This document shows positions 12,701 through 24,700 of a stretch of DNA of 64,000 nt, piece after piece. Positions within the stretch are counted from its first letter, which is position 1. Each line of letters opens with the position of its first letter. Under the pieces are notes generated by a model. That model searched no databases. It saw only the letters and a program-made list of their open reading frames with translations, and was not told the origin of the DNA. The stretch covers positions 39,882,672 to 39,946,671 of the forward strand of contig OX031063.1 of assembly GCA_943736015.1 (NCBI GenBank), given 5' to 3'. The DNA comes from Tridacna crocea. Its lineage: Eukaryota; Mollusca; Bivalvia; Cardiida; Cardiidae. A program made the position numbers and the translations under genes.

Positions 12701-15700
12701 GTCATTTATCAAATTGTGTAGTCTTCAGGCACACCTACACTTTTCCAGACAACAATATTTTGATCTGGTCCAAATTGAAAGCATTCCGTATGACAAATTA
12801 GGATGACTCATATGATGAAAGGGGTTCTCAATAGGGTAGAAAACATTGTTGGAAAAGGAGAAAATGCTGATTTCCAGCATTTTCTCCTTTTCCAACAATG
12901 TTTTAAAAAGCTTCATCCTCAAACTGGTGATAGTTTGGAAAGGGATTAGTTACAATCTTCTCCTTCAGAGAGTACAGCAGCAGCTCTGATTCTTCATATA
13001 AGCCCATTGAATTATCATTATTTTTTTTTCAGAGAGAGAAGCAAAAACATTGCGGTTACATGACATTCACACACTAGTACATAAACTTCCAGAATCTAAT
13101 TTTGAGATGTTAGATCTTATAATTGCTCATTTAAGAAGGTGAGTACATGACATTTTATTATATTGCAAAGACATTTCTCGTTATCCGATTGGTTAACATG
13201 CCAGGAACATATATATCATGTTCCCTGGCAAAAAACACATACAACCAGTTTCCCTTTTGAGTGCCATGTAAACATCACAATATGTGCAACAAAACATCCA
13301 AAATGGCGGAGTCGATCTATCACCAGATCTATGCACCAAACTGCACGTTTTAGTGACGTCAGTTTCCAGTGATGTCAGTTTTCATTGAATTTGGGCACTC
13401 AGAAGGGAATTTCTATTTTGTCAGCATACTTGATTCCTGAGTTTATAATACAGGAAAATTGCGCTTAACACGCTTTGAAAGGGTAGAAAACATTGTGGGA
13501 AAAGGAGAAAATGCTGGTTTCCAGCATTTTCTCCTTTTCCCACAACATTTTCTGAAGGCTCCTTTCTCAGGGTCGTCAAAAGTAGGGATTGTGTGGTAAT
13601 GGGTTAAGGTGAAGTTGAGTCTTTACCAAACAAAATTTTTGACTGGTTCAAATTGAGAGCATTTGCAGACAATTACAGTGTGGCTCAAATATAGAATTTT
13701 GTTGATGATAGGATAGAAAACATCATTGTAAAGGAGAAAATGCTGGTTTTCTATTTTTCTAAAGTCAAGTTTCAATTTTTGAGTCATGTTTATTTTCTCG
13801 TATGCAAATGCTTTCAATTTGGACAAGTCTAAACTTAAGTTCTTTGGTAATGATTTAAAGACTCTGCTTGTGTCTCAAACTGAAAGGGGACAAAATGACT
13901 TTTTGAATTTTTTTTTTTTGCAGGGTATCTCGGAATTCTGAAAAAAATTTAATGACAGTTGCAAATTTAGGGGTGTGTTTTGGTCCAACGCTAATGAGAC
14001 CAGAAGAAGAAACAGTTGCGGCCATTATGGACATAAAATTTTGTAATATTGTGATAGAAATTCTAGTGGAAAACTATGATATGGTAAGTGATTTATTACA
14101 ATTATTTTGTGTCTTATTCCTTCACCCTTTACCACACAATTACGACTTTTAACAACAAGAAGATAGCTTTTGAAAATATTGTTGGAAATGGAGAAAATAC
14201 CAGCATTTTCTCCTTTACCTACAATGTTTTCTACCTTATCAAAGATCCAAAACGGCATTTTACATACATTCATATTGTTGTTCTGCAAATGCTTTCATAT
14301 TTGTTGAGTCCAAAATATTGTGGTATAGGGCTAATCCACTATCATTAGATTGCATTGCTTTCCTGCAGAAGAGGAACTGTGGAAAAAACGTAAAATATGC
14401 TTTTTGTTTCTTAAATGCATTACTTTTATTCAGAGTAAACAAGTTGGAATATGAAATTATATCAGTACATAGGAGCTAACTGTGGATTTTCAGAGAATTT
14501 CTTGTGGACTGACAGAACTTAATGAAACAAAGACGGGGGTGGGGAGTGTTTTGATTGTAAAATGGCAGCAGTTAGGATGGCAGATTTTTAAGAGGCTGGA
14601 TTGCTTTGGCTCAGTCTGGTATAAATTTGAGTCACTGATTTTTCAGATCATCTTGGGCAAGGAGCTACAGAGTGCCAGTTTAGTATTGATGAAACTTTTG
14701 AACCACATGAAGAAATGAGCTGTCTGAAGAAGTGTACTGTTAAATATGGCATAAACCCTTTACCACAAAATGATGACTTTAACGCCCCCTGAGAAAAAGG
14801 CCTTTGAAAACTTGGTGGAAAAAGGAGAAAATGCTGGTAACCAGCATTTTCTCCTTTTCCCACAAAGTTTTCTTCTCTGTCAAAGAAAAAATTGTATCAT
14901 TTGAGCCACTATGAAATCATCGTTTTAAAAATGCTTTCGATTTGGATTTGTCTAAAATTCTGCTGTGTGTTAAATATGGCATTAACCATTTGCCACACAA
15001 TTCTGTTTTAATGACTCTAAGGATAAAGGATTTTTGAATACATTGTGGGAAATAGGGAAAATGCTGATAATTAGTATTTTCTCCTTTTCCAACAATGTTT
15101 TCTACTGTTTCAAAGATGAATTTCATAGTTTGTTGTCTGCAATTGCTTTGAAGTTGGACCTGTCTGAAATTTTGTTATTTGGTTAAGTCTTTACCATCCA
15201 GAATTTTAACCACCCTGAGAAAGAAGCCTTTTGAAAACATTGGGGGAAATCAGGGAATGCTGGTAACCAGCATTTTCTCATTTGCCCCCAATGCTTTCTA
15301 CCTTTTTGAAAACAAATTTTTGATTTTTTAGCCACATTTATTTTATAGTCTTCAAATACTGTCTGTTGGATTTCCGAAATTTTGCAGTGTGGTAAAGAGC
15401 TAAACACTCCATAGTAGCATAAAAAAGTCTTTCTGGTATGCTTTACTTGTAACATGTGAAAATAATTTTCTTTTCTCTCTCAGATATTCAAACAAGCTCC
15501 AGAGGATAAAGATTTACGGACAAATCTTACATCAAATATGCAACAACAGACCAAAGGACACAAATCTCAGGCCCCAGGGCCCCCTGTAAATCACATGACC
15601 AAACCCCAGGTCACAGCAACAGCGATGAGTGTTCCGTCAGGCCAATCACCGAGGCAGTATGCAAATATAGGTCTTCCATACTCTCAACAACAGAACAGAA

Positions 15701-18700
15701 CAAAATTTCGTCCTATAGAGACGTTTAACCCATCTACTGGCAGTAAGTCAACAAATCAGTGTGTTCATATGATAAATCATACCCTTCCAAGTAACTGCTT
15801 TTGAAAATGTTAGCGAAAAGTTATGAAGTGTTGGAAGTGAGAGTTAATAATATGTGTAATCCTTTATAACTTGGAGAAAGAAGGCTTTTGAAAAACATTA
15901 TCAAAGAAGAAAATGATGGTTAGTGCTAAAAGCAGCTTCAACTGTGTATTGGCATCCGCAAAAGAAACTGCATTTGTTCATTTGCACCTGCATGTGGTGC
16001 TTTAATTTTGTATAAGATTGAACCTTATGATAGAATAAGATGATGGCTTTGTCGCAGTCACTTACTTTGATGGTCAATTGACCGGAAGACCTAGGTCAGC
16101 AGTGTTTTGGAACTAGTTTGTGCCAAAAAGAACTTTGAACTAGTGACATAATTTGCAATATATCAAATTTGTTTAAGATAAGAAAATTTGTCATGTGCAT
16201 ATTAGATTGAAATCAAGCTAGTTTTTTGATTTAAGTAAATCTTAATTGGTAAAACGCATTTTGACTATTTACAAGACAACAAAATTTTAGCCTTGCCTGA
16301 TTCGAAAGCAATGACAGACCACAAATTAAATATGACTTGAATGATGGGACTTATTTTCGAAAGATTTGAAAACATGATGGGGAAAAGGAGGAAATACCAG
16401 TTACAGTATTTTCTCCATTCCCTCCAGTGTTTCCAAAAGCTTATTCTTCAAGGTCATTGAAACGTGGAATAAGTAAAGTTTTAACTTTCATCATATGTTT
16501 CAGGCTTTGAAACACAAACAATCAATAGTGCCAGTGATAGCACAGATTCCTTGAACTCCACCCAATCAAATCATGTCACTACATATGGCGAGCCAACACG
16601 GCGGGCATTTGGTGGAACACCAGGGCGAGGCCCGGGTACCGGTCCAATATACAGTAATATTAACATCAGCGAACTAGGTAAGCATGACTCATTTTACGCT
16701 ACTATTGAGCTATGCTCTGTGAACAGGGGCTTTAATACATCTGCAACAAGTGTAGGTTCAGGTCAGCCAGTGCTAAATTTTCTGTATGCTCAAGGACCAT
16801 TCTACGTTACGATGCAGTTACTTGTTACACAAAGTGTGTGGAGGGATCCATGGGGATGTGATGACTTGTGTTGTGTGATGCATCCTGGAGATGTATTTAA
16901 CCCATTACCAAACGACAATATTTTAGACTGGTCCAAATTGGAAGCATTTGCAGACGACAAAATAAAAGTGACTGAAAATTTGAAATTTGTTTTGTGAAGG
17001 GTAGAAATCATTGTGGGAAAAGGAGAAAATGCTGGTTACCAGCATTTTCTCATTTTCTCCTTTTCCCACAATGTTTTCTAAAGGCTTCTTTCTCAGGGGC
17101 GTCAAAAGTAGAGATTGTGTGGTAAAGGGTTAAGCCCATTTCCCAGAGCATGGCTCATTTACTTCAGATACCTTTATGACAAAACACTGTGTATTGCTTT
17201 ACTCTACTCTAGAAAAAGTAAATTCAGACATAGCCCTTTACCACACAGTACGGACTTTTAACAACCTTGGGAAAGAATGCTTTTGAAAATAATGTTGGAA
17301 AAGGAGAAAATGCTGGTAACCAGCATTTTCTCCTTTTCCTACAGTGTTTGCTACTCTATCAAAATCAACCTCCAGATTTGATTTGTAGTCTGCAAAGGCT
17401 TTTGCATTGGTTAAGTCTAAAATTTTGTCGTGTGGTAAAGAGTTAAGTGGAAGTATTTGCAAGCCACAATTTAAGTGTGGCTCATGTAATGTAATCAGTT
17501 TTTGAAGGATGATAAAATATTGTTGAAAAAGGAGAAGAAGCTGGTAACCATAATTTTCTTTTTTTTCCCACAATCTTTTAACCCATTACCACACGATCCC
17601 TACTTTTGATGCCCCTGAGAAAGAAGCCTTTAGAAAACATTGTGGGAAAAGGAGAAAATGCTGGTAACCAGCATTTTCTCCTTTTCCAACAATGTTTTCT
17701 ACCCTTCACAAAACAAATTTCAAATTTTCAGTCACTTTTATTTTGTCATCTGCAAATGCTTTCAATTTGGACCAGTCTAAAATTTTGTCCTTTGGTAAAA
17801 GGTTAAAACCTTTCAGTTTCTACCATGAGTTGATTAAATCATTGGATAGTTTGGAAAAGAGTCACATGGTTTGAGAATATTTTACTTACCCAGCAGTAGA
17901 CTATTTTTCATGGACTAACTAGCAATTTCTCCTTTTGCAACAATATTTTTCACATGTTGAATCATGATTCATATGCATTCATATTTTACAAATGATCACT
18001 GCTATAAACTTGCTTCAGGCAGTGATGATAATATCAATATCAGGCTTTTCTGTTTTATGTAGCAGTTTTATATTTACATATAGCTTTATAGGCACTTCTC
18101 TAGTATTTCTCCTTTCTGAACCTTTTATCAAACAGTCCCTGGTCTTTAATGAATCTGAAATAGAAGCCTTTTGAAAACATTGTGGAAACAGGAGAAAATG
18201 CTGGTAACCAGCATTTTCTCCTTTTCCCACAATATTTTCTAGCCTGCTGGAAATAAATTTCAATTTTTGAGTTAAGTTTTTTTTTGTCATCTGCAGTTGT
18301 TTAATTTGTACCGGTCTCGATTTTGTTGTCCGGTAAAGTGTTAAATAATCAACACAACCAGATAAGAAATTTGAGAAATATCTTTTTGAAAAATAAGTTT
18401 TTCAAAATCATGAAATAAGTTTTTCGTAGGGTTGAAAACATGGATGGAAACTGAGAAAATGCTCTTTAAAAGAGTATCACAGTTTAAGCCTTTACCAGAT
18501 GACAAAGTGTTAGCTTTGTCTAAATTGAAAGCATTTGCAGATTACAATTTTTTTGCAGCTCAAATGGTGCATTATTTCTTTGATAGGGTAGAAAAAATTG
18601 TGAGAAAAGGAGAAAATGCTGATACAGCATTTTCTCCTTCTCCCACATTGTTTTCAAAAAGCTTCTTTCCCAGGGTTGTTAAAAGACAGCATTGCATGCT

Positions 18701-21700
18701 AAAAGGTTAAACACGATTTATATATCACTGTGTTTATTCATTAGGCTATCAGATCCCAGTTGAAAAAATAGAGTTTGAAAATCCAAAGTCACCTGGTGAG
18801 TGTGGCATGCATTTTTTTGTAATCAATTTTTAAACTCCTGCCTGACTACATGCATTGTTAACTATAGAACACTGAAACAGAGATTTACAGTTCTCATCAT
18901 GTAGATTAGATACTCTTCCATAAGGACTATTTGGTTGAAATGGTAATATAACCCTTTACCCCATAAGGCATTTCTATGGTATCTCTAATTGACCCTAAAT
19001 AACAGCAAGGATGAGGCCGTTTCATATGTGCATATGACACCTTTTGATAGTGTAGAAAACATTGTGGCAAAAGGTGAAATTGCTCGTTACGAGCAATTTC
19101 ACCTTTTGCCACAATGTTTTCCAAAGGCTCCTACAAGCAATGCGTAGAAATGAGTATCTATGGAGTAAAGGGTTAAAGGTTTCAATTGTGAAGGAGGATG
19201 TGCAACTTTACAGATGTTGACAACTTTTTTTTGAAACCCTAAGTAAAAACTGTTCCATAATGTAGATAGTTTGACATTTTTACAGTCTGATGATAGGATT
19301 TTGAACCCAGAACCTTTAAAGAGAGAGGCTGATACTGTACTTCTGCATAAGGGTTGGTTGTGTGTTTGATACTAAATGCTGTTTTCACATGAGAGGCTAA
19401 TCCACTACTTTGCAGAAAAAATGATATTCTAACATGACATGTGAATTTGGCTCCATAAACACAGTAAAATGAAAGTGTGGTAAAATCTATGTTATTCTAT
19501 TTAGAGTGACATCATTCTATATAGAGTGACGTCATAAGTAAGTAGGTTATTCAATGGAATATAAGCTGCATCCAAATTTTCACCCTAGATATGAACTTGT
19601 TTTCCATTGATTAAGAGTTGGTTATGTTAGAATCAAAATAATCTTCTTTGTGTCGTGGATTATCATTCAGTAAACCTCATGAGTCATGAGGTGCAATAAA
19701 TAATTAAAAACCACCCAGGCTATTGCCCTCATGGATTATCTTTTGTGCCTCATAACTCACAACTGTGGTTTATTGAATGATAAACCGTGATACAAAGAAG
19801 ATTATTTCTTATGTAGTTTCATATTCAATGCTGTTTTTGGTATGAGAGGCTTATGTTTCATCTCTACATAAAGATTGTTGTCTATTTGTTAACCCATTAC
19901 CACACAAGCCCTACTTTTGACACCCTTGAGAAAGAAGCCTTTTGAAAACACTGTAGGAAAAGGAGAAAATGCTGGTAACCAGCATTTTCTCCTTTTCCCA
20001 CAGTGTTTTCTACCCTTCCCTGAACAAATTTCAATTTTTCAGTCACCTTTATTTTGTTGTCTGCAAATAATGCTTTCAATTTTGCAAATGCTTTCAATTT
20101 GAACCAGTCAAAAATTTTTTTGTGTGGTAATGCGTTAATGCTTTTTTGACATGAAAAGCTAATGCTTCATCTCTACATGAGGGTCACTGTCTGTTTGTAT
20201 AATGCTGTTTTGATATGAGAAGCCAAAGCTCCAGCTACTCAAAGGCTGTGTGGTTGTTTGGTGTGAACACTGTTTTCAACATTATATCAGTTGTATTGGA
20301 ATACCCAGGGTACCTATCCATACTCTCCTGGACTTTCTTTAACCCATAACCACACAGTCCCTACTTTTGACGACCCTGAGAAAGAAGCCTTTAGAAAACA
20401 TTCTGATAAAAGGAGAAAATGCTGGTAACCAGCATTTTCTCCTTTTATCAGAATGTTTTCTATCCTTCCCAGACCAAATTTCAACTTTTGAGTCACATTA
20501 ATTTTGTTGTCTGCAAATGCTTCCAATTTGGACCAGTGTAAAATTATGTCGCTTGGTAGAGAGTTAAGCAGTACTTTAAAAAATATTTTTCAAATCTACT
20601 TTCTGCATTCCTACAGAAAAATAGATGTTTAGTAGTGTGAGACAAATGACAGCATTTGCAAAGACCATCGTCAGTCCTCTGAAAGAAATAAGCCAAACTA
20701 GAAAACAGAAATCACTGGCAAAGCCTTGCATGTTACTGACTGGGCTAACAGACTTGGAATGGAGGGTGGGGTGGGTCCTGCATGGCTGATTAAACATTAT
20801 CATGTTGAGCAGATGTTTGAAAATATTGTGGAAAAAGGAAAAAGTGGTGATAGCCAGTATTTTTACCTCTTCCCAAAATGTTTTCTACCTTTTGAAAGAC
20901 AATGGCAACATTTATTCACATCTAACTTTTGACCAGCGAGTGCTTTCAGTTGATATGTTTTTAAAAGTTTTTGGTTTGGTAAAGGGTTAGTGAAAGTCTA
21001 GGACTTGTAATCCAGCACCCCTGGTAAAATGCAAGACATTCTACACCAGTGCCACTCACAATTTAATGGTTTATTTGATGGAATTGTAAATGTAGCCTCT
21101 GTGCATGTGTTATTGCATCATGACCTGTGTTTGCTTTGAACATCAGAGAGTTTATTTCCCCCTCAAATAAGAAGTAAACATTTTTTGTCCACCAAAAAAC
21201 CCTTGATTTTTAACTCCAATGGTCGAAGGTCAGCAAGCTTATACCATGGCCCTGTATCTGTTGTATGTGCCACTTACCTCTATGCATTTGACTGTGCATG
21301 TGTGTGTTAACATTGATTTCAAACATCTTTTTCTTTGGAATTACCTAGCCAATTTTAATGAAACTTCAAAGAAATAATCCTGCAATTGCTCTCTTTAGAT
21401 TTTCTTTGAAGAAATTGATTTCATGGAAAACTGGTTGCTATGGCAGCAAAACTAAAAAATATTGAAAAAACTTTAAAATCCTATCTGAAACCTGTAGGCC
21501 TAGGATTACCAAATTTGCATGCACTTGGCCTGTAGCAAGATTTACTATAGCACCGAGGTAAGCCCATGGGATAACAAATTTACATAGCTTATATAATGAA
21601 AACTTTAATTGAATTAATAGGACTTAAACCTGCAAAATAATGATTAAAGGAAATAACTTCTGAAAACACCTATCAGATTGTGTTCCCATTTATTCCCCTT

Positions 21701-24700
21701 GATAAACAAAAATGCACTATTACATGATTGGTGTTGGATATTCAAGTTTTTTGGATAGAAATTGTTCGGCTTTCTAGGAGCATGATTCATTTTGATGTTA
21801 ATTTTTATGCTCAGATGAGTTGAGTGTGCCATGAAGTGATTTTTGTACGATTCAGGTTTTTGTTCCAGAACTTTGGAGAAAAAAAATCAGGGGACAGGGG
21901 ATAGGACTGGCTGTTTTCTCCATGAAAGTTCAGTACCATACAGACATCTGATGATTTATGTCTTTGTCAATGCCAGTTAATCCTTTACCAAACAATCCCT
22001 GGTTTTTACGGGTCTGGAAACATTGTGGGAAAGGAGAAAATGCTGGTAACCAGCATTTTCTCCTTTTCCCACAATGTTTTTTACCGTATCATAGACAGAA
22101 ATCATCTTTTCAGCAAGAGTTGAATTTTCGTCTGCGAATGCTTTCAATTTAGTCTAGTCCAAAAGTTTGTCATATGGGAAAGGGTCAATCCTTTACCACA
22201 TGGCAACATTTTAAACCTATCCAAATTGAAAGCATTTGCTGATGACAATTTCAAAGTGGCTCAAATGGTGCTATTTTTCTATAGTTGGGTAGAGAACATT
22301 GTGGGAAAAAGGAGAAAATGCTGTTTTCAAAAGGCTACTTCCTCAAGGTGGTTTAAAGTCATCATTGGTTTACCCTTTACAAAACAATCCTTGTTTTTTA
22401 CAACCCTGAGATAGGAGCCTTTTTTAAAACTTTGTGGGAAAAGGAGAGGAAAAGGAGAAAATGGTGGTAAACAGCATTTTCTCCTTTTCCCACAATGTTT
22501 TCTACCCTGCTGGAAACAAATTTCAGTTTTTGTATTTTGTTTATTTTGACGTCAACAAATGCTTTTAATTGGGACCATCCTAAATTCTTGTCATTTGGTA
22601 AAGAGCTAAGCATATGATACAGTGGAATAATACATGGTCATCATAGCCTTCTTACCCTATTTTTTTGCAGGCATATCTAACAAACTATGTTGTATCTTAC
22701 AGGGTAGATCTCGGATCAAATTTCAGATTCTGTAAAGTCTGATCGTGATCTGTTGTCAGTTGCTGTAAAAGCAATATAAGTTGTGCTAGCACCCTGGGGC
22801 TAGCTTTCAACATCACTTTGTGTCCAAACTTTACCAGACAACAGACATATTTAGTTTAACCCTTTCCCAAACGACAAATTTTAGACTCTTCCAAACTGAA
22901 AAGGTTTGCAGACGACAATTTTAACTTTCATAACAATGGCAGAAAATTATCCAAAGGGGCAGAAAACACTGTGGGAAAAGGAGAAATTGCTCATTACGAG
23001 CAATTTCTCCTTTTCCCACAGTGTTTTTCTAAAGACTTGTACTGCAGACACGTAAAAACCAGGACTTGGTTGGGAAAGAGTTAAAAGTATTTGAGCCATG
23101 CTCTGGCCAAAGGGGGCTTAATGCATCACTGTTGTGCATGCCACCAAGCAAGGTATCACATGGTCATAGGAACATAAAGGCCATTTTGTCAAAACATGGA
23201 CTGAATTACAAGGTGCACTGGTCTTTTGGACTTGAAATAAGATTGATCAGTTGCAAAAGTTTTGGCCCATGTCAGCCTATGTGGACTGTGCAGGCTGACA
23301 TGGGGCAATACATTCTGCAGATACATTAACCCTTTCCCAAACAAGAAATTTTAGACTCTTCCAATTCCAAAGACTTTGCAGACGACAATTTTAGACTTGA
23401 AGAAAATGGCATAAAGTTTCATAAAGAGTAGAAAACACTGTGGGAAAAGGAGAAATTGCTTGTTACGAGCAATTTCTCCTTTTCCCACATTGTTTTCAAA
23501 AGACTTTCACTGCAGACACGTAAAACCAGCGCTTGTTTGGGAAAGGGTTAAGCCCCCTTTTGATAGAATATGGCTCACTTACAGATGACAAAAGTAGTTT
23601 AGAGCAGGGGTTTGTCTTTGGAAGAGTCAAAAAATTAGTTGGAAAAGGCAAAAATGCTTGTAATTTGCATTTTCTCATTTTGCCACAATATTTTCCAAAG
23701 CTTTGTGACTTGTTGTTATTAAAATGTTGGATCGTTCGGTGAAGGGTTTGTGAGGGAAATGATACAAGGTGCAGCAGAAATTTAGGAAGCATAAACATCC
23801 TCGTACCACATCAAAATCAACTAGATGAATGGTCTTGCAGAAAGGTTTTTTAAAACTCTTTTGCCTCAATGTTTTACATGCTTTCTATTCTTTGAAAGAT
23901 GGATCCCATCTTTTTAGCCACATTGAATCTATTGTCTGCAAAGGATTTCGATTATGGTCAAGTCTAAAAATGCATCATCTGGAGAAGGGTTAAAGGGATA
24001 AGTTCATTTGATTGTCCTTATCTGTCAAAAATGACATAATAGTTGAAGTTTTATGTTTATAGTATGATTCAGTGCAACTTTATGAACTTTGATATTTTCA
24101 GCCAACAGACTCACTCTTTCAACATCAGATGTCCCTACATTGTAAGTATGAATTTTAACTATCTTTTGTATTTCATATAATGTCTCACGGTGCTTAGTGT
24201 AATATCACATGATTTTAATTCACTTATCCTGCAGATGATTTTTTTGCTTTGCAGCAGACAACCCCTTAAAACTCTGGTTAAAGGAGAAAAAGCTCATTAC
24301 AAATAATTTCTCCTTTTGCCACAATGTTTTTAATAGTTTTCTTGTTACAGGGATATTTTCAAAGTTGTTTGCTGCATATTTTGTGTCTGTAGGTATTAAG
24401 TTAACTTTTTACTTCACAATCCCCAGCTTTCACCATGCTAAAGAAGAATAGGTTTTGAAAACATTTTTGAAAATGAGAAAAGGCTGGTAACCTGCAGTTT
24501 CTCATTTTCTCTTAATATTTTCTTATTGATTGAGGGCAAGTTCTATCATTTAAGCAGCCTTTATTTCATGTACTAATTCTTTGAATTTTGGATAAGTTTA
24601 TTTTATTTGTGTTGGAAACTAACAAAAGTGACAACTGAATTCAGAGAGTTGGTGTTACTGAATAGCTTTACAATGATTGCTTAGTATTGCAGAATTAACA

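Noticed and set aside
16551-16997. Extending the GRAF exon to the end of the 148-codon frame
   Set aside because: A consensus donor at 16678 and phase agreement with the exon at 18745 support ending at 16677; the extra frame runs into a hairpin MITE.
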